Under the pieces are notes generated by a model, which saw only the letters and a list, made by a program, of their open reading frames with translations, did not search any database and was not told where the DNA came from. From the NCBI GenBank assembly GCA_040772305.1, contig JAXGYK010000001.1, positions 1,612,001 through 1,676,000 on the forward strand: a stretch of 64,000 bases of DNA, read 5' to 3'. The DNA is from Mesolinea sp040772305. Lineage in GTDB: Bacteria; Chloroflexota; Anaerolineae; Anaerolineales; Anaerolineaceae. The first letter of the stretch is position 1. Each line of letters begins with the position of its first letter. Below are positions 24,100-32,386 of the stretch, piece after piece. Both the position numbers and the translations under genes were made by a program.

Positions 24100-25512
24100 A
24101 TGCCAATTCGTGATCATGACTTGCTTGAGGGCCTAGGGGCTGACTATACCTACGGTTTCAGCGATCCGGAGACGCATTCGTTCAGGAGTCGCAGAGGCCT
24201 TGACGAAGAGATTATTCACCAGATTAGTGATTTTAAAGAAGAACCGCAGTGGATGCGCGAATTCAGGCTGAAAGCCTACCGTCATTACATACAGTGCCCA
24301 ATGCCGGGATGGGGTCCGAATCTTGCTGGCTTGGACCTGGATAATATCTTCTACTACGTACGTCCTGCTGAAATTGATCAAAAACGCTGGGAAGATGTGC
24401 CCGAAACCATTAAGAACACCTTTGATAAGCTGGGCATACCTGAAGCAGAGCAGAAATTTCTTTCAGGTGTAGGTGCTCAATACGATTCTGAGATGATTTA
24501 CCATAGTATTCAGGAAAACCTGGAAAAGCAGGGCGTGATTTTCTTGAGCATCGAAAATGGCTTGAAACAATATCCGGACCTGTTTAAAGAATATTTTGCT
24601 TCGGTGGTGCCGATACAGGATAATAAGTTCGGAGCCTTAAACAGCGCTGTTTGGTCGGGTGGTTCTTTTGTGTATGTGCCTAAAGGCGTAAAAGTAGACT
24701 TACCGCTGCAGGCCTATTTCCGATTGAATAACCCCAGCATGGGTCAATTTGAGCGCTCATTGATCATTGCAGATGAAGGCGCACAGGTGCACTATGTAGA
24801 AGGATGTACAGCGCCTTTGTATCGGGATGAGTCTATTCACAGTGGAGTGATTGAGATTATCGTCAAAAAAGATGCCCGCGTGCGTTATACGACCATCCAA
24901 AACTGGTCGACAAATGTGTATAACCTGGTTACCCAAAGAGCGAACGTCTTTGAAAATGGAACAATGGAATGGGTGGACGCCAACCTGGGCAGCAAGATTA
25001 CCATGAAATACCCCAGCTGTTACTTGCGCGAACGAGGGGCACATGGCGAGATGCTCTCGGTAGCTTTTGCCGGACCTGGCCAAATCCAGGATACAGGTTC
25101 GAAGATGATCCATTTCGCCTCAGATACAAGTTCGAAGATTACTTCAAAATCGATTAGCCGCGGAAACGGTCAGGCGTCATACCGCGGTTTAGTACGTGTG
25201 GCTGCTCAGACAAAGGACTGCAGGAGTAATGTCGTTTGCGACGCATTATTGCTGGACGAGAACTCTCGTTCGGATACCTACCCAACCATCGATGTGAACG
25301 CACAGGATGTGAACATTGGTCACGAAGCCAGTGTAAGTAAGATTGGGGAGGAACAGCTTTTCTACCTGAATAGCCGTGGACTCTCGGAAGAGGAAGCCAC
25401 AACGATGGTTGTATCCGGCTTTATTGAGCCATTGGTAAAAGAACTTCCGATGGAGTATGCGGTAGAAATGAACCGCTTGATTCAGCTGCAAATGGTAGGG
25501 AGTGTGGGTTAA
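24100..25512 (+). CDS. sufB: Fe-S cluster scaffold SufB
   Basis: SufB is the core scaffold subunit, partnering SufC and SufD. It has the family pattern FGALNSAVWSGGSFVYVPKG, YVEGCTAPLY, MKYPSCYLRERGAHGE and the C-terminal NVVCDALLLDENSRSDTYP, SVSKIGEEQLFYLNSRGLSE. At 470 aa it is full length. The start ATG is one base after the sufC stop; an in-frame TTG 15 bases earlier is possible but would overlap sufC. SufD follows after two bases. Confidence 0.96.
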   Translation: MPIRDHDLLEGLGADYTYGFSDPETHSFRSRRGLDEEIIHQISDFKEEPQWMREFRLKAYRHYIQCPMPGWGPNLAGLDLDNIFYYVRPAEIDQKRWEDVPETIKNTFDKLGIPEAEQKFLSGVGAQYDSEMIYHSIQENLEKQGVIFLSIENGLKQYPDLFKEYFASVVPIQDNKFGALNSAVWSGGSFVYVPKGVKVDLPLQAYFRLNNPSMGQFERSLIIADEGAQVHYVEGCTAPLYRDESIHSGVIEIIVKKDARVRYTTIQNWSTNVYNLVTQRANVFENGTMEWVDANLGSKITMKYPSCYLRERGAHGEMLSVAFAGPGQIQDTGSKMIHFASDTSSKITSKSISRGNGQASYRGLVRVAAQTKDCRSNVVCDALLLDENSRSDTYPTIDVNAQDVNIGHEASVSKIGEEQLFYLNSRGLSEEEATTMVVSGFIEPLVKELPMEYAVEMNRLIQLQMVGSVG

Positions 25513-25514
25513 GT

Positions 25515-26768
25515 ATGGACGTAAAGACACCACGGCTGGTACCAATCATCCCAAACAATGTCTTTCCTGGCAAACTGAACCCAGAATTGGTTTTGGCTGG
25601 CTTAAGCAAGGAGACAGAGGCTGCGAGGACCAGGGCTTGGAAAAAGGCCTTAGAAACTCCTTTTCCGCACACCAAGGACGAAGATTGGCGCTGGCTGGAT
25701 TTCTCCGATTTTGACAGTAATTTTTTTAATGAACAAAGCTCAGCAGTTCATGCCGGTGTATGCAATGAAGAACAAGAGCTGCCTGCAGGTGTTTGCCTGT
25801 ATTCATTTGCTGACTTTGAACACCAACATGCGGAGAGACTGCTGGAGTTTGAAAAGAATTTTGCTCTTAATTGGCAGGACAGATTTGCCTGGATCACTCG
25901 AGCCCTGGCTGACGGAGGCATGGTTCTTTGTATTGACCCGAAGGTGCGGCTTGGTGAAGCGATCCATTTGACGGTCAACGCGGCAGGAAACGGCTCCAGT
26001 TTCAGCAATACCTGGATTTGGATGGGCGAAGGGAGTGCTGCCAGGGTTGTACTGCGCTTTAATAGTCGGGATAAAGGCTCTGGTTTGCACGGTGCGCTGG
26101 TACAGGTAGCTCTTGGGGAAGCTGCGCAGCTTGAACTGGACGAAGTCCAAATGCTTAACCAAAAGAGCTGGTTGATAAGTCATGAACAAGCACGTTTAGC
26201 GAAGGATGCCAGCCTGCATTGGAACTATGTGGCTTTGGGCACCAAAAAATCAAAAGTGTTCCTAAATACCGATTTAGAAAATGCCGGAGCTGATGCCCGG
26301 CTTAAGGGTATTTATTTTGCTGGAAGCGGTCAGCACCTTAATTTGGATACCCAGCAAAACCACTTAGCGCCACATACCAGCAGCGATCTTGCATTTCGGG
26401 GTGCTGCGGGAGGAAAAGGGAAAACCACCTGGGAAGGGATGATATTGGTCAATGAAATTGCCCAGGGAACCGATGCCTACCAGAGCGATCGTAATTTAAT
26501 CCTAAGTCAAAACGCGGATATGGATGCTATTCCTGGGCTTGAAATTTGTGCTAACGACGTGAGCTGCTCGCATGGAGCGACAGTTGGTCGAATTGACGAA
26601 GAGGAGCTATACTATTTACAATGCCGCGGTATTCCGGCAGAAGAGGGCGAAAGACTGATTGTTGAAGGTTTTTTTGCTGAACTTATTGATGCAATCCACG
26701 ATGACGCAACAAAAAATTTAATAATAAGCGAAATCGATAGAAAATTTTTATATAAAGATATGGGGTAA
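25515..26768 (+). CDS. sufD: Fe-S cluster assembly protein SufD
   Basis: SufD pairs with SufB in the scaffold. The C-terminal domain shows the SufD pattern: VFLNTDLENAGADARLKGIY, DTQQNHLAPHTSSDLAFRG and CSHGATVGRIDEEELYYLQCRGIP, with the conserved His of the B-D interface. N-terminal 200 residues are variable, as usual. The start ATG is two bases after sufB's stop. No cysteine desulfurase (SufS) or SufU gene follows, so sulfur supply must be encoded elsewhere. Confidence 0.94.
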   Translation: MDVKTPRLVPIIPNNVFPGKLNPELVLAGLSKETEAARTRAWKKALETPFPHTKDEDWRWLDFSDFDSNFFNEQSSAVHAGVCNEEQELPAGVCLYSFADFEHQHAERLLEFEKNFALNWQDRFAWITRALADGGMVLCIDPKVRLGEAIHLTVNAAGNGSSFSNTWIWMGEGSAARVVLRFNSRDKGSGLHGALVQVALGEAAQLELDEVQMLNQKSWLISHEQARLAKDASLHWNYVALGTKKSKVFLNTDLENAGADARLKGIYFAGSGQHLNLDTQQNHLAPHTSSDLAFRGAAGGKGKTTWEGMILVNEIAQGTDAYQSDRNLILSQNADMDAIPGLEICANDVSCSHGATVGRIDEEELYYLQCRGIPAEEGERLIVEGFFAELIDAIHDDATKNLIISEIDRKFLYKDMG

Positions 26769-26776
26769 GGAGGAGT

Positions 26777-27073
26777 ATGGCTGCACGGAATTTTATGCGT
26801 CCCCCTAAAGAAACACAGCTCTATGATGTGGGAGATAAAGTAGAAGTGAACTGCGACCACGAAAAGGATGGACAACGCACGCGTGGATGGCTGCGAGGTA
26901 CCGTAGTACAGGTTGAAAACAAAATGCTCGCGGTTCAGTTTAAACAGAATATTTATTTAACAGACGGATGGATGGTTCCTGATCAGGTGTTGTGGTTTCC
27001 CTTTGATTCGCAGCACGTTCGCCCAATTGGGTCCAGGGACAGAACAAGCCCTGACCGAGGCGCACTGCTCTAA
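26777..27073 (+). CDS. Small unknown protein, possible SH3/Tudor-like barrel, last gene of the suf operon
   Basis: I do not recognise this 98 aa protein. The middle (about residues 15-75) looks like a small beta barrel: YDVGDKVEVNCD, GWLRGTVVQVENKMLAVQFK and DGWMVPDQVLWFP. Such folds bind proteins, RNA or DNA. It has a strong GGAGGAG ribosome-binding site, starts nine bases after sufD and precedes the operon terminator, so it is made with the Suf proteins. It has few cysteines, so it is unlikely to be a cluster carrier. Confidence 0.6.
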   Translation: MAARNFMRPPKETQLYDVGDKVEVNCDHEKDGQRTRGWLRGTVVQVENKMLAVQFKQNIYLTDGWMVPDQVLWFPFDSQHVRPIGSRDRTSPDRGALL

Positions 27074-27081
27074 ATTTAAAA

Positions 27082-27108
27082 AGCCCCTGCACCTATTGCG
27101 CAGGGGCT
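27082..27108. terminator. Intrinsic terminator of the suf operon
   Basis: AGCCCCTGC pairs with GCAGGGGCT over nine bases. A-rich sequence before and mixed T after make it effective mainly on minus, where it can also end the PIG-L gene region; as a plus-strand terminator it is moderate. Confidence 0.7.
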
Positions 27109-27137
27109 CAATATTCTACAAAGGCTAACTCTCAAAT

Positions 27138-27785
27138 TTACGAAACACTGCCAAAACCGCCAACGATGCGGATAATGTCGAAGCCTTCAGCGAAGGGGCG
27201 TTCAGCTAAGGCACCATGCCGAATCGCAGTTGCTCGGACGACATCCTCGGAAAAATAATAGCGCTGCGCATAGGTAGCATACTTTCTTAATGCTTCTACT
27301 TTTTTATCGACTGATTCTTTAGAAACTTCAACCAGGAAGTGAGGGAAGAAACCATAGGATGAGCGCAGCACATCATAGCCTAAAACTGTGGTGCCCCGAA
27401 AGGCGCGTAATGCTTCTTGGGTAAGCGTAACGTGGTCCTGGTGGATATCCTGTATGGTGTGTACAAAGACAATTTCCGGTTCAAAGCGCTTGCGAAGAGA
27501 CAATAGCTTTTCCAGAACTTCCTGACGATGTTCCGGAAAGAGCCTGGTCTGGAATTCGCAAACCTCGATATTGGCATCTGTTAATCCCAGACTGTACATG
27601 CTTTGGTAATGCTCGGGAACTAGATTTTGGAGGTCCGGGTTTTTCCGGTTATCCGAAAAGGTCACGCAGTGAATCCCGCTTTTATCTTTAATTTCCGCGA
27701 TCAAAGCTCCGCAACCCAGCTCGATATCATCGGGATGAGCACCGACAAAAAGCAGTGATTTGCCATGGAATGTCATATTTTGCAT
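27138..27785 (-). CDS. PIG-L/LmbE-family deacetylase
   Basis: This is a zinc-dependent N-acetylsugar or similar amide hydrolase family. The metal site is visible in FVGAHPDDIELGCG (about 13-26) and in HTIQDIHQDHVTL (HxxDH-type third ligand, about 110). At 215 aa it matches small single-domain members. The substrate is unknown; relatives act on GlcNAc-inositol, bacillithiol precursors or antibiotics. It is the last gene of the long minus-strand string and lies nine bases after a methyltransferase gene, which may suggest a shared small-molecule pathway. Confidence 0.88.
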   Translation of the reverse strand: MQNMTFHGKSLLFVGAHPDDIELGCGALIAEIKDKSGIHCVTFSDNRKNPDLQNLVPEHYQSMYSLGLTDANIEVCEFQTRLFPEHRQEVLEKLLSLRKRFEPEIVFVHTIQDIHQDHVTLTQEALRAFRGTTVLGYDVLRSSYGFFPHFLVEVSKESVDKKVEALRKYATYAQRYYFSEDVVRATAIRHGALAERPFAEGFDIIRIVGGFGSVS

Positions 27786-27794
27786 AGTGCAATC

Positions 27795-28595
27795 CTATTT
27801 TGTGGCAATGAAGCCGCCGACAACTTTTGTCATTATTATTTGCCCATCCTGCTTGATGCGCTGCTCGGCCTCAGCATTGATTTTCTGCATGACTTCTTCA
27901 AATTCGGCATGGGTACTAAATAGGCTGTTCCAGAGTTTGCGGTCTTCGCTTAAGGAAGCCCGTGTGTAGGCCATAAACGGTTCGGCGCTGGAAAAAGTAA
28001 GCGGATTTTCAAACAACTCGAGCTCAGCCGAAGTGAAAAGCTCCTGCATCGCAGGGAATATTTGGGGGTGATAACGTGAAGAACCCGGCATTGGTGGGAT
28101 TTGAAAACCAGTGGCAGAAGTGATAATGTCGTAAAAGACTTGCTTGTTGCTGGGCATTGGCCCGGTTGTGAAAAGGCGGCCGCCAGGTTTTAGGACGCGG
28201 TGCATTTCGGAAAGTGTAAAAGGAATATCCTGGGCATAATAGATCGCAAAGCAGCATGAGATTAGATCGAAAATGTTATCGGGAAGATCAAAAGGTTTGT
28301 TGAAGTCGAGAACTTCGAAAGAAACAGCATTATTCACCTTTTTATTTTCTTCACGCGCCTGAGAAAGTAAGGATTCAGATACATCGGTGCCCAAAATCTC
28401 TGCCTGTCCATTGAGGGCATGATAAAAGGAGAAGCACTGCTTGCCTGCGCCGCAACCAATATCCAAGATTTTTAGCCCGGGTTCCAGTTTAAGAACTTCC
28501 AGCATCCAGGCATCAATGTCACGGGCACCATATTGGCTGTGAATGTCGATACGCTTTAGCAGGTCATTTGTAGTTTCCTGAAATTCAATTTTCAT
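27795..28595 (-). CDS. Class I SAM-dependent methyltransferase
   Basis: The Rossmann-type SAM site is visible in LKILDIGCGAGKQCFS (about 45-60), followed by EILGTDVSESLL, the acidic motif FEVLDFNKPFDL and the post-motif MHRVLKPGGRLFTTGP. Such enzymes methylate small molecules, proteins or quinones; the substrate cannot be inferred. It has 266 aa and an ATG start. It lies between the ammonia-lyase and PIG-L genes. Confidence 0.87.
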   Translation of the reverse strand: MKIEFQETTNDLLKRIDIHSQYGARDIDAWMLEVLKLEPGLKILDIGCGAGKQCFSFYHALNGQAEILGTDVSESLLSQAREENKKVNNAVSFEVLDFNKPFDLPDNIFDLISCCFAIYYAQDIPFTLSEMHRVLKPGGRLFTTGPMPSNKQVFYDIITSATGFQIPPMPGSSRYHPQIFPAMQELFTSAELELFENPLTFSSAEPFMAYTRASLSEDRKLWNSLFSTHAEFEEVMQKINAEAEQRIKQDGQIIMTKVVGGFIATK

Positions 28596-28665
28596 CTTGC
28601 GTCCATCCTTGAATTGAAGTGTCCAAATAATACCATTTTGAGTCCAAGTGTGCTTTTCAACTGCT

Positions 28666-29925
28666 TTAGCCTGGAAGCCGCATCTTGAATTTTTCTGGAA
28701 CAGGCAAGTTGCCTTCCCAGACTACCGATCGGAATTCTTCAGGGGAGGTATTGCCTTCGGTGTTGATGAGCAAAACATGAGATTCAGGCCCAAGCTTCAT
28801 CTCATTTCTCAATTCTGCAGCCCCAGGCCACAACATGGTGTACATGAGTGCACCCAAGGTTACTGCACCGGACTCGCCCGAGATGATGAAGGGGTCATCA
28901 GCCAGGGGCACAGCGTAAACACGCATCGCTTTAGCGGCAACATAATCGGGGCATATTGCAAAGTAGTCGGCACAGTTATAAAGAGTTTCCCAGGCCAGGG
29001 GATTAGGGTTGCCGCAGGCAAGACCAGCCATCACCGTATCCAGCTCTCCTTCGACACTATGTGGTTTTCCATCTGCTGCAGCGATACTGGCATAAAGGCA
29101 GGCTGCTTTGGTCGGTTCGACAACAAGAGAGAGAGGAACGTTGTCTTCAAAAAGACGTGAATAATAGCCAATGGCAGCTGCAGCCAATGACCCTACACCG
29201 GCCTGAACCAGGAGGTGGGTGGGGCGTTGCAGACCTTGCGCTGCAAGTTGCTCCTGTGTTTCTACAAACATAGTGGCATAGCCCTGCATGATCCATTTTG
29301 GGATTTCGGTATAGCCTTCCCAGGAGGTGTCGCTAATCACTTCCCAGCCATTTTCCTGAGCATCCACAGTCATTTGGCGAACGGCGTCATCATAGTTACC
29401 ATCTACAATGCGAACTTCGCCGCCATTCGCGCGTATCCCCTGGATGCGTTCCTGGGTGGTGAGCTTATGCACATATATGATCGAGCGGAAGCCCATTTTG
29501 GAGGCAGCCCAAGCTACGCCGGTACCATGATTGCCATCAGTGGCGGTAGCAAATATCGGAGAACCAAGCCGTTTGCGATTCTCGCCAGAAAGACTGAGGA
29601 GTTCATGCAAATTGATGGTATCGCTTTCGATATTTCCTAATTCAAGAAGCCGTTTATAAATGGCATAAGAACCGCCAAGGACTTTAAAGGAGTTCAGGGA
29701 TAAGCGGGCGGATTCGTCCTTGACCCATATGCCTCCCAAGCCCATGCGGGCGCCCAGATGCGACAAGTTCTTGAGAGGACTGGCCTTATAACCAGGGATT
29801 TCGGCATGCAGGCGGCGAATTTTTTGGCCTAAACCGACAGGAAAAAGCTCTGCCGCTAATTTCGATTTGGGGTTTCCAAGGGCATGTTCATTCACCAGCC
29901 ATCGAATGGGTACTTCGCTATTCAT
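28666..29925 (-). CDS. dpaL: Diaminopropionate ammonia-lyase (PLP enzyme)
   Basis: This PLP-dependent fold-type II enzyme converts 2,3-diaminopropionate to pyruvate and two ammonia, and can act on serine. Marks are SLNSFKVLGGSYAIYKRL with the PLP lysine (about 76), ATATDGNHGTGVAWAA (about 127), LLVQAGVGSLAAAAIGYY and VEPTKAACLYAS. An upstream in-frame start would add 23 residues; the ATG at 29925 follows GGAGG and is preferred, giving 419 aa. It follows hypE by 22 bases. A link to hydrogenase maturation is not obvious, so the cotranscription may be incidental. Confidence 0.88.
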   Translation of the reverse strand: MNSEVPIRWLVNEHALGNPKSKLAAELFPVGLGQKIRRLHAEIPGYKASPLKNLSHLGARMGLGGIWVKDESARLSLNSFKVLGGSYAIYKRLLELGNIESDTINLHELLSLSGENRKRLGSPIFATATDGNHGTGVAWAASKMGFRSIIYVHKLTTQERIQGIRANGGEVRIVDGNYDDAVRQMTVDAQENGWEVISDTSWEGYTEIPKWIMQGYATMFVETQEQLAAQGLQRPTHLLVQAGVGSLAAAAIGYYSRLFEDNVPLSLVVEPTKAACLYASIAAADGKPHSVEGELDTVMAGLACGNPNPLAWETLYNCADYFAICPDYVAAKAMRVYAVPLADDPFIISGESGAVTLGALMYTMLWPGAAELRNEMKLGPESHVLLINTEGNTSPEEFRSVVWEGNLPVPEKFKMRLPG

Positions 29926-29947
29926 AAAGAGGCCTCCAGAATTTTTT

Positions 29948-31030
29948 TCAGCAGATGCGCGGCAGCATTTCGCTAGCCAGCATATCCAAGACACGGGTAG
30001 TGCCGAGTTTTGTTTTGAGCCACAAGCGGCCCCGTGATTTACCTTCTACCTTCCCGATTGCTGCAGCATTTTTGCCGTAGGGATGCTTTTGCAGTACTTC
30101 GAGTGCATAATTTGCCTGCTCTGGCGGCACAATTGCAAGGAGTTTGCCTTCGTTAGCCATATAAAGCGGGTCCAAACCAAGAAGTTCGCAGGCTTTGCTC
30201 ACCGTTGCCTCCACCGGTATGGCAGCTTCTTCAAGGGCAATGTCTACACAGCTTTGCTGTGCTATTTCTACCAGGGTTGTTGCCAGACCTCCCCGGGTGG
30301 GGTCTCGTAAGACGTGTACTTCCGGGACGGTCCTGAGCAAATCGCTCACAAGGCCGTTAAGGGGTGCTGTATCTGATTGAACATTGCTTTGAAAACCCAG
30401 ATTGCCGCGCGCTTCGGCGACGGCAATTCCGTGGTCGCCGATGGTACCGCTAAGGAGTACGATATCGCCAGGCTGGGCTTGTTCTCCCCCAATTTTGGTG
30501 TGCGGGTCAGAGAAACCGATGCCTGTTGTGCTGATAAAAATTTTATCGCACTGACCTTTTTGGGTCACCTTGGTATCCGCAGCTATTATCTCAACCTCGG
30601 CTTCCCTACAGGCCTGAGCCATGGAGTTTAGGATTGTTTCAAGGACTGAGAGGGAAAGTCCTTCTTCCAGAATGAAGGTTACAGTCAGGTACCTGACATC
30701 GGCACCGAGCATAGCCACATCGTTGACTGTACCGCACACTGCAAGACGGCCTATATCTCCCCCTGGGAAGATGATGGGAGTAACAATATGTGCATCAGCA
30801 GAAGTAACCAAATTCCAGCCCGCAGGCAAATTGGCAAGCATTTCAACCCGGGCTGCGTCGTTGCCGGCAAGCAGCAGCGGGCTTTTGAAGTACTTTTGAA
30901 ATACCCCTTTTATCAAGCTTTGGGTGAGTAAGCCGCCGCTTCCGTGCCCGATAACAATCGTGTCTTTGGGGTTGATGGGCACAGGGCAGACAGGCCCTTG
31001 CATGGGCGGGTATTGGGGGGTATCGGTCAT
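29948..31030 (-). CDS. hypE: Hydrogenase maturation protein HypE
   Basis: HypE is a PurM-fold ATP-binding protein that dehydrates the thiocarbamate on its C-terminal Cys to a thiocyanate, the source of the cyanide ligands of the [NiFe] site. It shows DTIVIGHGSGG at the N-terminus, LLAGNDAARVEML, DPTRGGLATTLVEIAQ and ends in MLPRIC with the essential terminal cysteine. The start overlaps hypD by four bases. Full length (360 aa). Confidence 0.96.
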   Translation of the reverse strand: MTDTPQYPPMQGPVCPVPINPKDTIVIGHGSGGLLTQSLIKGVFQKYFKSPLLLAGNDAARVEMLANLPAGWNLVTSADAHIVTPIIFPGGDIGRLAVCGTVNDVAMLGADVRYLTVTFILEEGLSLSVLETILNSMAQACREAEVEIIAADTKVTQKGQCDKIFISTTGIGFSDPHTKIGGEQAQPGDIVLLSGTIGDHGIAVAEARGNLGFQSNVQSDTAPLNGLVSDLLRTVPEVHVLRDPTRGGLATTLVEIAQQSCVDIALEEAAIPVEATVSKACELLGLDPLYMANEGKLLAIVPPEQANYALEVLQKHPYGKNAAAIGKVEGKSRGRLWLKTKLGTTRVLDMLASEMLPRIC

Positions 31031-32124
31031 ATTGCTTCCTTATGGTAGCGGTAATAGGCAGCACAAGCACCTTCTGCGGAGACCATTGGCGCTCCAAGCG
31101 GGGACTGCGGGGTACACTGCCTGCCAAAGGCGGGACAATCGGTGGGCTTTGCATTTCCACGCATTATCTGCCCCGCAATACATAGTGTGGATTCGTTGAT
31201 GGCCTGGAGCGCTATCGAAAAGCGATGTAGGGCATCAAAGTGTTCAAATTGTGGTTTTAGGCCCAAGCCGCTTTGGGGAATTGTGCCAATACCACGCCAG
31301 TTACGGTCTACAGGCTCAAAAACCTGTTTGATTAAAGATTGGGCATTCAGGTTTCCATCACGAGTTACAGCACGCCCATAAGCATTTTGAACTTTTGATT
31401 CCCCTGCTTCCAGCTGGCGAACAGCCATGAGGATACCTTCCAGCAGATGAGCAGGTTCAAAACCAGTGACTACAATAGGGCAATGGTAGCGCTCTGCAAT
31501 GGGTTCGTATTCCCAATAACCCATGACCGCACAGACATGACCGGCAGCCAGGAAGGCATTTACCTGATTTTGGGGGCTGCCGAGAATTGCCTGCATAGCT
31601 GGAGGAACCAGAACATTGGCAGGCAGAATGGAAAAGTTATTAACTGCATTGCGTTGAGCATGCAGAATGCTGGCTGCAATTACCGGGGCTGTGGTTTCGA
31701 AGCCAATAGAAAAGAAGACCACCTCTCGGTCAGGGTTTTCCTGAGCCAGACGCACCGAATCCATCGGGGAAGTAACTACTCTTAAATCGGCTCCTTGGGC
31801 CCGGGCGCTAAAAAGATCTTGGCTGCTGCCTGGTACCCGCAGCATATCGCCAAATGAAGTGAAAATGACCTGCGGCAGAAGGGCAATTTGGATTCCTGCA
31901 TCAATCGCTTCCAGGCCGGTTACACAAACCGGACAACCAGGCCCATGAACCAATTCGATTTCTGCTGGCAAAAGCTGGTCGAGCCCATAATGCAGGATAG
32001 CATGGGTTTGACCGCCGCAAATCTCCATGATTTTCCAGGGCTTTGTAGCGGTTTTAGCAATGGCATCTGCCAGCTGACGCACGAGGTCCGGGTTGCGTCG
32101 GTCGATTGCTTGCGTCGCATTCAT
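31027..32124 (-). CDS. hypD: Hydrogenase maturation protein HypD
   Basis: HypD is the Fe-S scaffold on which the Fe(CN)2CO unit is assembled, with HypC. It shows IMEICGGQTHAI (about 34), LVHGPGCPVCVTG (about 60) and FSIGFETTAP, then MGYWEYEP and the C-terminal Cys-rich cluster region ending near FGRQCTPQSPLGAPMVS. Overlaps hypC and hypE by four bases each, a tight translationally coupled set. Confidence 0.96.
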   Translation of the reverse strand: MNATQAIDRRNPDLVRQLADAIAKTATKPWKIMEICGGQTHAILHYGLDQLLPAEIELVHGPGCPVCVTGLEAIDAGIQIALLPQVIFTSFGDMLRVPGSSQDLFSARAQGADLRVVTSPMDSVRLAQENPDREVVFFSIGFETTAPVIAASILHAQRNAVNNFSILPANVLVPPAMQAILGSPQNQVNAFLAAGHVCAVMGYWEYEPIAERYHCPIVVTGFEPAHLLEGILMAVRQLEAGESKVQNAYGRAVTRDGNLNAQSLIKQVFEPVDRNWRGIGTIPQSGLGLKPQFEHFDALHRFSIALQAINESTLCIAGQIMRGNAKPTDCPAFGRQCTPQSPLGAPMVSAEGACAAYYRYHKEAI

Positions 32125-32381
32125 GTACCATGGACCTCGGGAGGATTCTCGCGATTGAAGGCTTCCAACTCATTGAGAAGCTGGATAGTTTCTTCAGCTT
32201 CTGTATCGCTAAGTGTATTGAGCGCAAAGCCGGCATGCACGATGACATACTGACCTTCTTGCGCCTCTGGAACGGCAGCGATACAGACATCTTGGAAGAC
32301 ACCGCCAAAATCTACCTTGGCCATGGCAGTACCTTGCAGGTCAAAGCGTTCCGTAATTTTTCCGGGTATTCCCAGGCACAT
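32121..32381 (-). CDS. hypC: Hydrogenase maturation chaperone HypC
   Basis: HypC is a small chaperone that carries the Fe(CN)2CO unit from HypD to the large subunit. The N-terminal MCLGIPGKI with Cys2 is the active motif, followed by AKVDFGGVFQDV and the C-terminal YVIVHAGFAL. The 86 aa is the family length. It lies between hypF and hypD. Confidence 0.96.
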   Translation of the reverse strand: MCLGIPGKITERFDLQGTAMAKVDFGGVFQDVCIAAVPEAQEGQYVIVHAGFALNTLSDTEAEETIQLLNELEAFNRENPPEVHGT

Positions 32382-32386
32382 TTTGT

